Shown piece after piece: positions 27,097-35,577 of a stretch of DNA of 64,000 nt. Under the pieces are notes generated by a model, which saw only the letters and a program-made list of their open reading frames with translations, made no database searches and was not told the origin of the DNA. A program made the translations under genes and the position numbers. Position 1 is the stretch's first letter. Every line of letters starts with the position of its first letter. Origin of the DNA: Pseudomonas brassicacearum (GTDB taxonomy: Bacteria; Pseudomonadota; Gammaproteobacteria; Pseudomonadales; Pseudomonadaceae); assembly GCF_000585995.1 (NCBI RefSeq), contig NZ_CP007410.1, positions 248,001 through 312,000 of the forward strand, written 5' to 3'.

Positions 27097-27601
27097 GGTG
27101 TTCTCCTTGATGCTTGAAAACGAAGTCCGTTTCGGGAAGATCAAAGGCGCTTGATCATCGCGACCTATTTATAGTCTGCGCCGTCATAGAGGCTACTAAC
27201 GGCAAATCACCGTGCAGAACTAAATTAATTGCGTTGCCTGTTGGTCACTAGATAAGGGTTCAATAGTTTCAGTGTCAATAGAGGAACTTGCTAAATAGTT
27301 CATTGTGAAACGCTTCAGAAACCTCCTACGCGCTCGTGTTAAGAATACGCGACGCCGGGTGATCTTTTCTTCGGTTTATCCATTGCCAAACCGCATGCGG
27401 AAGCCGGGGCAGCTAACGTGGGTTGGAACTTGGTCTGATGGGATATGTTGCGAGAGGTATATATATATATCGCACCAGAAAGTTGGGGGTTTTAAGTTGT
27501 TTGGAAGTTGCAAGTTATTTCTTTGTAACTTGCTAGGTGATGGGGGCGGTGTTGTAAGTTGTCTCACTTCCATCCTTGGAAGTGACGACGTTACCAATAA
27601 C
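27097..27601. other. AT-rich gene-free interval with small hairpins
   Basis: The 505-bp interval between the Ig-like gene and the cystine transporter is richer in A+T than its surroundings and contains no convincing gene. It holds a (TA)n tract at 27458-27470, the hairpin CAAGTTA / TAACTTG (27511-27532) and the hairpin CACTTCCA-TCCT-TGGAAGTG (27565-27584). The last two lie just downstream of the ABC ATPase stop and may mark its transcript end, but neither has a T tract. On the minus strand TATAAA at 27175-27170 is a possible -10 for the Ig-like gene. Confidence 0.5.
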
Positions 27602-28363
27602 TTACTGGGTGCCGTGTCCGGCCGAGAGGAACTTGCTGAGGAACTGTCGAGTGCGTTCTTCCTTGGGGGCTGCAAACAAAGCCTTGGCTTCGCCTTGCTC
27701 GACGATTACGCCTTTGTCGAAAAACACCACGCGATTGGCCACATCCCGGGCGAAGCCCATTTCGTGGGTCACGATGACCATGGTGCGTTTCTCTTCGGCC
27801 AGGCCGCGAATGGTCGCCAGGACTTCGCCGACCAATTCCGGATCGAGGGCCGAGGTTGGCTCGTCGAACAGGATCACCGCAGGTTCCATCGCCAGCGCCC
27901 GGGCAATCGCCACGCGCTGCTGCTGGCCGCCGGAGAGGCGCCGTGGGTAGGCGTCTTCCTTGCCAGAGAGGCCTACCTTGGCCAACAGTTTGCGGCCCAG
28001 GGCTTCGGCGTCGGCACGTGGAATCTTTTTCACCACCAACGGACCTTCGATCACGTTCTCCAGCGCGGTGCGATGGGGAAACAGATTGAAGTTCTGGAAC
28101 ACGAAACCGACCTGCTGACGCAGGCGGCGCACCAGGCCCTGTTGCTGATTCAGCGGGCGGCTGCCATCGATTTCGATGTCGCCGACCTTGATCCGGCCAC
28201 TACTGGGTTCTTCGAGGAAGTTCAGGCAGCGCAGGAAGGTGGTCTTGCCCGAACCGCTGGGGCCGATGATCGCAACCACTTCGCCTTCTTCGATCTTCAG
28301 GTCGATGCCGTTGAGCACCACCTGACCCTTGAACTGCTTTGTCAGTTTTTCCACGACAATCAT
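27602..28363 (-). CDS. tcyN: Cystine/polar amino acid ABC transporter ATP-binding protein
   Basis: A 253-residue ABC ATPase of the polar amino acid type. It has Walker [21 protein letters not shown] (near 32-51), signature LSGGQQQRVAIARAL, Walker B VILFDEPTSALDPELVGEVL and VTHEMGFARDVANRV. It closes the operon SBP (29032), permease (28367), ATPase, with 3 bases between permease stop and this start. The D-cysteine desulfhydrase gene upstream makes L-cystine (with D-cystine and related compounds) the probable cargo, as for E. coli TcyJLN; specificity is inferred. Confidence 0.9.
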   Translation of the reverse strand: MIVVEKLTKQFKGQVVLNGIDLKIEEGEVVAIIGPSGSGKTTFLRCLNFLEEPSSGRIKVGDIEIDGSRPLNQQQGLVRRLRQQVGFVFQNFNLFPHRTALENVIEGPLVVKKIPRADAEALGRKLLAKVGLSGKEDAYPRRLSGGQQQRVAIARALAMEPAVILFDEPTSALDPELVGEVLATIRGLAEEKRTMVIVTHEMGFARDVANRVVFFDKGVIVEQGEAKALFAAPKEERTRQFLSKFLSAGHGTQ

Positions 28364-28366
28364 GGG

Positions 28367-29032
28367 TCAGGACTCCTGGTCATGCTGATTGACCCGGGCT
28401 TCCAGGACGTTCTGCAGGTGCGAGAGCACGGTGGCAAGAACCCAATAGATCAGCGCGGCGGCAAGGTACATGGTGAAGATTTCGAAGGTTCGCGCGGTGA
28501 TCAACTGCGCCTGGCGGAACAGCTCCGGGACCTGGATGGTTGCCGCCAGCGCGGTGTCCTTGACCAGGGAAATGAAGCTGTTGCCCAACGGCGGCAGGGC
28601 TGTGCGCGCGGCTTGCGGCAGGATGGCCCGGCGCAGGGTCTGGGCGCGGGTCATGCCGATACTCGCCGCCGCTTCCCACTGGCCGCGCTCGATGGAGCTG
28701 ATGGCGGCCCGCAGGATTTCACACGCATAGGCGGCCATGTTCAGCGAGAAACCGATCAGCGCCGCTGGCAGCGGATCCAGTTCGATGCCCAGTTGCGGCA
28801 ACCCGTAATAGATCACGAACAACTGCACCAGCAACGGCGTGCCACGAAAGAACGACACGTAGATGCGGGCAATCCAGCTCACCAGTTTGAAGCGCGACAG
28901 GCGCATCAGCGCCAGGCCGAACCCCAGCAGCAAGCCGAAAAACATGCCGCCCAGGCTGAGGATGACCGTGTAGTACGCGCCCTTGAGCAGGAAGGGCGCG
29001 GAGTCCAGCGCGAGTTGAAAAGCTGCTTCCAT
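28367..29032 (-). CDS. tcyL: Cystine/polar amino acid ABC transporter permease
   Basis: A 221-residue inner-membrane permease of the His/Glu/Gln type (YecS/TcyL-like). It has about five spans, starting LLKGAYYTVILSLGGMFFGL, and the coupling loop WEAAASIGMTRAQTLRRAIL (about 136-155). Its ATG shares the last A of the upstream TAA stop (TAATG), so translation is coupled to the binding protein. Homodimer assembly is expected because only one permease gene is present. Confidence 0.92.
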   Translation of the reverse strand: MEAAFQLALDSAPFLLKGAYYTVILSLGGMFFGLLLGFGLALMRLSRFKLVSWIARIYVSFFRGTPLLVQLFVIYYGLPQLGIELDPLPAALIGFSLNMAAYACEILRAAISSIERGQWEAAASIGMTRAQTLRRAILPQAARTALPPLGNSFISLVKDTALAATIQVPELFRQAQLITARTFEIFTMYLAAALIYWVLATVLSHLQNVLEARVNQHDQES

Positions 29033-29832
29033 TATTTTGTAACGTCAGCGCTGAAGTATTTTTCCGATAGCTTTTTCAGCGTGCCGTCGGCGCGAAGTTT
29101 GTCGATGGCCTTGTTCACCGCGTCCAGCAGTTCAGGCTCGCCTTTGCGCAGGGCAATACCGGCTTCCTGGCGAGAGAACGCTTCGCTGGTGACGGTGGTG
29201 TCCTTGGCTTTCTTGGCGTATTCCAGCGCGGCCAGACGGTCGATCAGGATGGTATCGATACGGCCGACACGCAGGTCCTGGAACTTGGTTGGATCGTCAT
29301 CGTAGGTTTTGACTTGGGCGCCCGGTACTTCTGCCTTGACCCACTGTTCGTAGTTGGTACCCAAGCCCACGCCGACTTTTTTACCGTCCAGGTCAGCGGC
29401 CTTCTTGATGTTCAGCTCGTCGGCTTTCTTGGTCAGTACCAGCGCTTGGATCCCGGAAATGGTGTACGGCTCGGAGAAGTCGTATTTTTTCTTACGCTCC
29501 TCGGAGATCGTCACCTGGTTGACCACTGCGTCCAGACGCTTGGATTCCAACGCTGCGAGGATGCCGGCCCATGGGGTCGTCTGCAGTTTGACCTTCACAC
29601 CCAGTTCCTTGGCCAGGGCTTCGGAGAACTCCACTTCGAAGCCGGTCAGTTTGCCGCTGTCGTCAACAAAGCTGAACGGTGGGTAAGTACCTTCCAAGCC
29701 GATCTTGATTTCACCGGCATCCTTGATTTTTTGCAGCTGCTCACCGGCAACCGCTTGCCCCAACAGGCCGGCGCTTAATGCCAGGCCTAGCGAACCTACC
29801 AACAGGTTGCGACGTAATGCGGAAAAATTCAT
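29032..29832 (-). CDS. tcyJ: Cystine-binding periplasmic protein (FliY/TcyJ-like)
   Basis: A 266-residue family-3 solute-binding protein with signal peptide NLLVGSLGLALSAGLLGQAV (cleavage near AVAGEQ). The mature protein is full length: IKIGLEGTYPPFSFVDDSGK, GFEVEFSEALAKELGVKVKL, LDAVVNQVTISEERKKKYDF and the lobe II part GKKVGVGLGTNYEQWVKAEV. It is the first gene of the transporter operon and lies downstream of dcyD, as fliY and dcyD are linked in enterobacteria. An AT-rich stretch at 29965-30015 upstream could be a CysB-type control region. Confidence 0.91.
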   Translation of the reverse strand: MNFSALRRNLLVGSLGLALSAGLLGQAVAGEQLQKIKDAGEIKIGLEGTYPPFSFVDDSGKLTGFEVEFSEALAKELGVKVKLQTTPWAGILAALESKRLDAVVNQVTISEERKKKYDFSEPYTISGIQALVLTKKADELNIKKAADLDGKKVGVGLGTNYEQWVKAEVPGAQVKTYDDDPTKFQDLRVGRIDTILIDRLAALEYAKKAKDTTVTSEAFSRQEAGIALRKGEPELLDAVNKAIDKLRADGTLKKLSEKYFSADVTK

Positions 29833-30032
29833 GACAAGCCCCTGTGTTTTCTTATGAAGAGGTTATTTTGGATGAGAAAGGCGTAGCCGAGATCTGAAAA
29901 GATTTGCCACATCCTGCCTTAAAGCAGCCTGGGCGTCTCGCAGCAAATGCGCCTGCGGCGAGACTATAAGAGGGTCTTTATAGATTGGAAAATAATATTA
30001 AATCAACCATATATGCCCATTTGGAATGACTT

Positions 30033-30124
30033 CCTGTGGGAGCTAGCTTGCTCGCGAAGGCGGCGTGTCAGTCGATATATTTCCAGCTGATACACCGCCT
30101 TCGCGAGCAAGCCCGCTCCCACAA
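30033..30124. repeat. REPIN, class 2
   Basis: Left arm GTGGGAGCTAGCTTGCTCGC (one change from consensus), right arm GCGAGCAAGCCCGCTCCCAC. It lies 16 bp downstream of dcyD and about 200 bp upstream of the cystine-binding protein gene, separating the two. Confidence 0.9.
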
Positions 30125-30140
30125 GGGTTCTTCAATAATT

Positions 30141-31133
30141 CTAAAACGCTGCGTTATAGGCAAACAACGCCGGCGCGCCGCCGGTGTGCAGGAAGATGAT
30201 CGGACCTTCGTCGAAACGGTCGCGACCAATGCCGTCGAGCAGGCCGGCCATGGCCTTGCCGGTATAGACCGGGTCCAGCAACAGGCCTTCCTGACTGGCC
30301 AGCAGTTTGACCGCTGCCAGGGTCCCGGCGTTTGGCTCGCCGTAACGGGGGGCGAAATATTCGTCCCACAGATTCACTTTGAACGCGTCTGGAAGAGCAA
30401 CTTCCAGCAGTTGGGCAGTGCGCTCGGCCAGGCCCTGGACCTTCGGAAATTGGTCTTCCTCGCTGCGCGAAACCGTTACGCCAATGACGGGGAGCGCCGG
30501 CAGCGCTTCACTCAAAGCCAGCGCCAGGCCGCTGTGGGTTCCGGCACTGCCCGAGGCCAGCACCACGGCGGCGAATTCAAGCCCGGTGTCCTTGATCTGC
30601 TCGGCCAGTTCCAGGCCCGCGCGCACATAGCCCAGCGCGCCCAAGGCGTTTGAACCGCCAATCGGCACCAAGTAGGGTTTTTTGCCATTGTTGCGCAGAC
30701 GATCGGCGAGGGCCTGCAATTGTTCGTCGGCGTTGTCCAGGTTTTCGACCAGTTCGACCTTGGCGTCAAACAGCTCCAGCAGCAGGCGGTTGCCATTGCC
30801 CAGGTAATTGCCGTCCTCGGTGCCGATTGGGTTTTCCAGCAAGGCCACGCACCCCAGGCCCAGCTTCGCCGCCAGGGCGGCAGTCTGGCGCACATGGTTG
30901 GACTGGATCGCGCCGGCGGTGATGAGGGTATCGGCGCCTTGAGCCAGGGCATCGGCCGCGAGGTATTCGAGCTTGCGCAGTTTGTTGCCGCCCAGGGCCA
31001 GGGGCGTCAGGTCGTCGCGCTTGATATAGATGTCGCGACCGAGCCAGGTGGAGAGACGGTCGAGTTTTTCCAGCGGTGTCGGGTGACCAAGCAGGTCGAG
31101 ACGATTAAAGCGGGCCAGCTGTTGTTTGATCAT
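30141..31133 (-). CDS. dcyD: D-cysteine desulfhydrase
   Basis: A 330-residue PLP enzyme of the ACC deaminase/D-cysteine desulfhydrase family; it splits D-cysteine to pyruvate, ammonia and sulfide. The PLP lysine is in [18 protein letters not shown] (near 52) and the nucleophile region is [20 protein letters not shown]. Two diagnostic positions favour the desulfhydrase: Thr in [11 protein letters not shown] (Glu in true ACC deaminases) and Thr in [11 protein letters not shown] (Leu in ACC deaminases). ATG 31133 gives the family length; upstream frame runs through a REPIN. It precedes the cystine transporter genes. Confidence 0.92.
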   Translation of the reverse strand: MIKQQLARFNRLDLLGHPTPLEKLDRLSTWLGRDIYIKRDDLTPLALGGNKLRKLEYLAADALAQGADTLITAGAIQSNHVRQTAALAAKLGLGCVALLENPIGTEDGNYLGNGNRLLLELFDAKVELVENLDNADEQLQALADRLRNNGKKPYLVPIGGSNALGALGYVRAGLELAEQIKDTGLEFAAVVLASGSAGTHSGLALALSEALPALPVIGVTVSRSEEDQFPKVQGLAERTAQLLEVALPDAFKVNLWDEYFAPRYGEPNAGTLAAVKLLASQEGLLLDPVYTGKAMAGLLDGIGRDRFDEGPIIFLHTGGAPALFAYNAAF

Positions 31134-31258
31134 GGGGTCCGTACTGGTTGTAGGAGATGCCTGGACTATAGGCACGGTGATATTCAGGGGCAACCGGCAA
31201 TCGTTTGTCGGGGTATAAACCGGCGGGGAGGGCTCCCGATTGCTGGACAACGAAGATC

Positions 31259-31349
31259 TTGTGGGAGCGGGCTTGCTCGCGAAGGGGGACTTCCAATTTA
31301 CACTGATGTGAATGTTACGGCCCCTTCGCGAGCAAGCCCGCTCCCACAG
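31259..31349. repeat. REPIN, class 2
   Basis: Arms GTGGGAGCGGGCTTGCTCGC and GCGAGCAAGCCCGCTCCCAC with spacer stem AAGGGG / CCCCTT. It lies in the 468-bp divergent gap between dcyD and the choline transporter gene. Confidence 0.92.
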
Positions 31350-31480
31350 GATGCGTGTTCGGCAGGGCATACGGTTTTCGCCACTGAACGAATGCTCTCC
31401 AAGCAACGTCATACCCCCGTAGGCCTGCGTAGGAAACGCACCGTCGAGCCCTGCGATTAGTCCTTAGCTACCTATTCATG

Positions 31481-31508
31481 TTTAACTTGAACGTTCATTC
31501 AAGTTAAA
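31481..31508. promoter_or_regulatory. BetI-like operator upstream of the choline transporter gene
   Basis: A perfect inverted repeat with 11-bp arms TTTAACTTGAA and TTCAAGTTAAA around CGTTCA. It also contains the nested 10-bp palindrome TGAACGTTCA. The TTGAACGTTCA core matches, from memory, TetR-family BetI sites in bet promoters. It lies 94 bp upstream of the BCCT start codon, where repression relieved by choline would be expected. Confidence 0.72.
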
Positions 31509-31601
31509 CCGTCGGTTTGCTGCCCGCTCACAATAAGGAGGCTTGCTTTTGCCGAGTCCGTTTTCGACCTTCGCTGTTTCGCTGCCCGGGGCCTCTCGTC
31601 C

Positions 31602-33602
31602 ATGAGTGCCTCGTCCCTGCCACCCAGCGGCCTGGTCCGCATGAATCCGCCGGTGTTTTACTTTGCGGCGACCTTCATTCTGCTGTTCGGCCTGGTGGTG
31701 ATTGCCGTGCCGGAGCAGGCTGGTGCCTGGCTGCTGGCGGCGCAGAACTGGGCGGCCAATACGGTCGGCTGGTATTACATGCTGGCGATGACCCTGTATC
31801 TGGTCTTCGTGGTGGTCACCGCCTTGTCCGGCTACGGCAAGATCAAGCTCGGTGCCGACCACGACGAACCCGAATTCAGTTACCTGTCCTGGGCCGGCAT
31901 GTTGTTCGCCGCCGGCATCAGCATCACGTTGTTTTTCTTCTGCGTCTCCGAGCCACTGACCCATTTGGTGCAGCCGCCCCAGGGCGAGGCCGGTACCGCT
32001 GATGCGGCGCGCCAGGCCATGCAGATTCTATTTTTGCACTGGGGGCTGCACGGTTGGGGAGTGTTCGCTTTCGTCGGCATGGCCCTGGCGTACTTTGCCT
32101 ATCGACACAATTTGCCGCTGGCCCTGCGTTCGGCGCTGTACCCGCTGATCGGCAAACGCATCAACGGCCCCATCGGCTATGCGGTGGACGGCTTCGGCAT
32201 CATCGCAACCGTGTTCGGCCTCGGCGCGGACATGGGCTTTGGTGTGTTGCACCTCAATTCCGGGCTCGATTATCTGTTCGGCATCGCTCACACCCAGTGG
32301 ATCCAGGTCGGCCTGATCGTGCTGATGATGGGCGCGGCGATCATCGTCGCGGTGGCCGGTGTCGACAAAGGTGTGCGGGTCATGTCCGACATCAACATGC
32401 TGCTGGCCTGTGCCTTGTTGTTGTTCGTGCTGTTCGCCGGGCCCACCCAGCATTTGCTCAACACGTTGATCCAGAACATCGGCGATTACCTCGGCGCCTT
32501 GCCGATGAAGAGTTTCGACCTGTACGCCTACAACAAACCCAGCGACTGGCTGGGCGGCTGGACGGTGTTCTACTGGGCCTGGTGGATTGCGTGGTCGCCG
32601 TTCGTGGGGCTGTTCATTGCGCGGATTTCCCGTGGCCGCACCATCCGCGAATTCGTGTTTGGCGTGCTGCTGATTCCCCTGGGTTTCACCCTGGCGTGGA
32701 TGTCGATCTTCGGCAACAGCGCCATCGACCAGGTGCTGAACCATGGCATGAGCGCCTTGGGCATGTCCGCCCTGGAAAACCCGTCGATGAGCCTGTACCT
32801 GCTGCTGGAAACCTATCCGTGGAGCAAAACCGTCATCGCGGTCACGGTGTTCATCAGCTTCGTGTTCTTCGTCACGTCCGCCGACTCGGGCACCGTGGTG
32901 CTTTCGACGCTGTCGGCCAAAGGCGGCAACCCCGATGAAGACGGGCCGAAATGGCTGCGGGTGTTCTGGGGCGCAATGACCGCCCTGGTGACCAGCGCTT
33001 TACTGTTCTCCGGCAGCATCGATGCCTTGAAGTCGGCGGTGGTGCTGACTTCCCTGCCGTTCTCGCTGATCCTGCTGTTGATGATGTGGGGCCTGCACAA
33101 GGCGTTCTACCTGGAATCCCAGAAGCAGATCGCGCAATTGCATTCCCTGGCGCCGGTGTCGGGTTCACGCCGGGGCACAGGCGGTTGGCGTCAGCGCTTG
33201 AGCCAGGCGGTGCATTTTCCGTCCCGTGACGAGGTGTACCGTTTCCTCGACACGACGGTGCGCCCGGCCATCGAAGAAGTGAAGGCAGTGTTCGCCGAGA
33301 AGGGCCTGACGGTCGTGACCCAGCCAGACCCGGCCAACGACAGCGTCAGCCTGGAAATCGGCCACGGCGAGCAGCACCCGTTCATCTACCAGGTGCAGAT
33401 GCGCGGCTACTTCACGCCGTCCTTTGCCCGGGGCGGCATGGGCTCCAAGGAACTCAACAACCGCCGTTACTACCGTGCCGAGGTGCACTTGAGCGAAGGC
33501 AGCCAGGATTACGACCTGGTGGGCTATACCAGGGAGCAGGTCATCAACGACATCCTCGACCAATACGAGCGACACATGCAGTTCCTACACCTGGTGCGCT
33601 GA
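31602..33602 (+). CDS. betT: BCCT-family choline transporter
   Basis: A 666-residue betaine/choline/carnitine transporter with twelve hydrophobic spans. The BCCT substrate/coupling segment is GWTVFYWAWWIAWSPFVGLF (about 308-327), followed by IARISRGRTIREFVFGVL. A cytoplasmic C-terminal extension of about 150 residues (from about 510; SRDEVYRFLDTTVRPAIEEV) is typical of BetT, where it senses osmotic state. Choline import feeds glycine betaine synthesis and choline catabolism. The betIBA genes are not adjacent in this window. The BetI-like operator upstream supports choline control. Confidence 0.9.
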   Translation: MSASSLPPSGLVRMNPPVFYFAATFILLFGLVVIAVPEQAGAWLLAAQNWAANTVGWYYMLAMTLYLVFVVVTALSGYGKIKLGADHDEPEFSYLSWAGMLFAAGISITLFFFCVSEPLTHLVQPPQGEAGTADAARQAMQILFLHWGLHGWGVFAFVGMALAYFAYRHNLPLALRSALYPLIGKRINGPIGYAVDGFGIIATVFGLGADMGFGVLHLNSGLDYLFGIAHTQWIQVGLIVLMMGAAIIVAVAGVDKGVRVMSDINMLLACALLLFVLFAGPTQHLLNTLIQNIGDYLGALPMKSFDLYAYNKPSDWLGGWTVFYWAWWIAWSPFVGLFIARISRGRTIREFVFGVLLIPLGFTLAWMSIFGNSAIDQVLNHGMSALGMSALENPSMSLYLLLETYPWSKTVIAVTVFISFVFFVTSADSGTVVLSTLSAKGGNPDEDGPKWLRVFWGAMTALVTSALLFSGSIDALKSAVVLTSLPFSLILLLMMWGLHKAFYLESQKQIAQLHSLAPVSGSRRGTGGWRQRLSQAVHFPSRDEVYRFLDTTVRPAIEEVKAVFAEKGLTVVTQPDPANDSVSLEIGHGEQHPFIYQVQMRGYFTPSFARGGMGSKELNNRRYYRAEVHLSEGSQDYDLVGYTREQVINDILDQYERHMQFLHLVR

Positions 33603-33614
33603 TCGGTCCGAGTC

Positions 33615-34355
33615 TCAGACCAGCCCGCCGTTGGCCCGCAGGATCTGCCCGTTCACCCAACCGGCGTCCGGGCCCACCAGGAAGGCGATGATGCGGGCGA
33701 TGTCCTGCGGCTGGCCGAGGCGCTCAAGGGGCGGCATCTTGGCGTAGTGCTGTACCTGTTCCTCGCTCTTGCCGTGCATGAACAGTTCGGTCGCGACCGG
33801 GCCGGGGGCCACGGCATTGACCGTGATCTGCCGGCCACGCAGTTCCTTGGCAAATACCTGGGTCAAGGACTCCACCGCGGCTTTGCTGGCGATGTACACC
33901 GAGTAGCCGGGCAAATTCAAGCCAACGGTGCTGCTGGAAAAATTCACGATCCGGCCGCCGTCGTTCAGACGGGTCGCGGCTTCGCGCAGAGTGTTGAAAG
34001 TGCCGCGGGTGTTGATGGCGAATGTCTGATCGAACAACTCGTCGCTGTGCTGCGCCAGGGGCATGACCTGGAGAATGCCGGCGTTGTTGATCAACACATC
34101 GACCTTGCCCAGATGCGTTTCGGTTTCATCGAACATCCGCCGGACATCGGCGGCAGAGGACACGTCTGCCTTGATCGCTATGGCTTGATGACCGGCCTGG
34201 CGCAGTTGAACCACCAGTTTCGAGGCTTCAGTGGCGCTGTTGGCGTAGTTGATGGCAACGGCAAAGCCTTCGCTGGCCAATTGCTTGGCAATCTCTGCTC
34301 CGATGCCGCGGGAGGCGCCGGTCACGATGGCAACTTTCGGATTTTGAACAGTCAT
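33615..34355 (-). CDS. Short-chain dehydrogenase/reductase
   Basis: A 246-residue classical SDR oxidoreductase. The cofactor motif is VTGASRGIGAEIAKQL (about 11-26), then DVLINNAGIL (about 86-95) and the catalytic Ser and Tyr-x3-Lys in NFSSSTVGLNLPGYSVYIAS K (Tyr near 156). An NADP preference is suggested by the basic Arg in the glycine loop. The substrate is unknown. It is divergent from a LysR gene (34488) across 132 bp, the usual layout of a LysR-regulated SDR. Confidence 0.87.
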   Translation of the reverse strand: MTVQNPKVAIVTGASRGIGAEIAKQLASEGFAVAINYANSATEASKLVVQLRQAGHQAIAIKADVSSAADVRRMFDETETHLGKVDVLINNAGILQVMPLAQHSDELFDQTFAINTRGTFNTLREAATRLNDGGRIVNFSSSTVGLNLPGYSVYIASKAAVESLTQVFAKELRGRQITVNAVAPGPVATELFMHGKSEEQVQHYAKMPPLERLGQPQDIARIIAFLVGPDAGWVNGQILRANGGLV

Positions 34356-34487
34356 GTGAAGGGTCCTTTGCTGTTGAGGTGTTGTGATTCGTTGAAGCCA
34401 GATTCACATGTTTACTCTTGGCGATAAATGCATGAGAGTTGCCTTGACTGTTCAATATTTTCTAACAATCGGCGGGGCAGGATTTAG

Positions 34488-35378
34488 ATGGACCAGGTCA
34501 AGGCGATGAGAGTGTTTGTCCGCATATACGAGCGCAGCAGCTTCACCCTGGCCGCTGAAGACTTGAATATGCCCCGGGCCACGCTGACCCACACGCTCAA
34601 TCAATTCGAAGCCTGGCTGGGTGTTCGTTTGTTGGAGCGCAGCACCCGCAAGGTGCGCCCGACCCTCGACGGCGAAGCCTACTACCCACGCTGCGTGCAA
34701 TTGCTGGCGGAACTTGAAGAGGCCGAACTGGCGTTTCGCGGTGTGGCGCCCAAAGGCAAGCTGAGGGTGGACCTGCATGGCACCCAGGCGCGGTACTTCG
34801 TGATTCCGGCGTTGCCACAATTCATGGCTCGCTACCCCGAAATAGAACTGTTCATCAGCGAGGCGGATCGTTTCGTCGACCTGATTGCCGAGGGCGTCGA
34901 TTGCGTGCTGCGCTCCGGTACGCTGGCGGATTCGTCATTGATCGGCCGGCGTGTCGCCAATCTTCGGCAGATCACCTGTGCCAGCCCAGGTTACCTGCGC
35001 CAGTATGGCGAGCCATCGATCCTCGATGACCTGAAAGATCACCGGGCGGTGAATTACGTCTCGCGGACCACCGCCAAACTCTATCCGTTTGAGTTCATGG
35101 TCGATGGGGAACTCAAGGAGGTTCCGATCGGGGGCTCGTTGTCCGTGTCTGGTGCCGAGATCTACGCCGCCTCGGCCATCGCCGGCCTGGGCCTGATCCA
35201 ATGCCCGTATTACCGAATGGAAGAACCGATCCGGCAGGGCCTGATCCAGGAAGTCCTCACCGCCACCCCGCCGCCCTCCATGCCGGTGTCGGTGCTTTAT
35301 CCGCACAACCGACACATGTCGCCACGGGTTCGTGTGTTCGTGGATTGGGTGGCGGAGGTGTTTGCGCAGGCTCGTTAA
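34488..35378 (+). CDS. LysR-family transcriptional regulator
   Basis: A 296-residue LysR-type regulator: N-terminal winged helix (MDQVKAMRVFVRIYERSSFT; helix AEDLNMPRATLTHTLNQFEA, about 20-40) and a LysR substrate domain (about 90-296; PKGKLRVDLHGTQARYFVIP). The pattern resembles the aromatic-response/PtxR-like subgroup that controls divergent oxidoreductases. It probably regulates the SDR at 33615 and itself through the shared intergenic region. The effector is unknown. Confidence 0.88.
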   Translation: MDQVKAMRVFVRIYERSSFTLAAEDLNMPRATLTHTLNQFEAWLGVRLLERSTRKVRPTLDGEAYYPRCVQLLAELEEAELAFRGVAPKGKLRVDLHGTQARYFVIPALPQFMARYPEIELFISEADRFVDLIAEGVDCVLRSGTLADSSLIGRRVANLRQITCASPGYLRQYGEPSILDDLKDHRAVNYVSRTTAKLYPFEFMVDGELKEVPIGGSLSVSGAEIYAASAIAGLGLIQCPYYRMEEPIRQGLIQEVLTATPPPSMPVSVLYPHNRHMSPRVRVFVDWVAEVFAQAR

Positions 35379-35403
35379 GGTGATTCCTGATACTGAAAAT
35401 CCC

Positions 35404-35491
35404 CTGTGGGAGCGAGCTTGCTCGCGAAGGCGTCGGCACTCCCATATCACCGCAAACTGACGCACCGCTTTGGCGAGTAAGTCCGATCCAA
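35404..35491. repeat. Degenerate REPIN, class 2
   Basis: Left arm GTGGGAGCGAGCTTGCTCGC is intact. The right side (TGGCGAGTAAGTCCGATCCA) keeps only scattered matches, so this is a decayed pair or a solo REP with a vestigial partner. Confidence 0.75.
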
Positions 35492-35577
35492 CGACGATAT
35501 GCGAACTTTCAGCCTGACCAATGCGTCTGTGAAATGTTAGCGTCTGCCAATCGCCGTCCGAACAGAGAGCCTATTCG

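Noticed and set aside
27305..29305. A 666-codon open frame on the plus strand
   Set aside because: It runs antisense through the cystine ABC transporter genes and matches no family; the minus-strand genes have full ABC motifs.
30141..31133. ACC deaminase instead of D-cysteine desulfhydrase
   Set aside because: The two diagnostic active-site positions are Thr (VYTGKAM and LHTGG) rather than the Glu and Leu of ACC deaminases.
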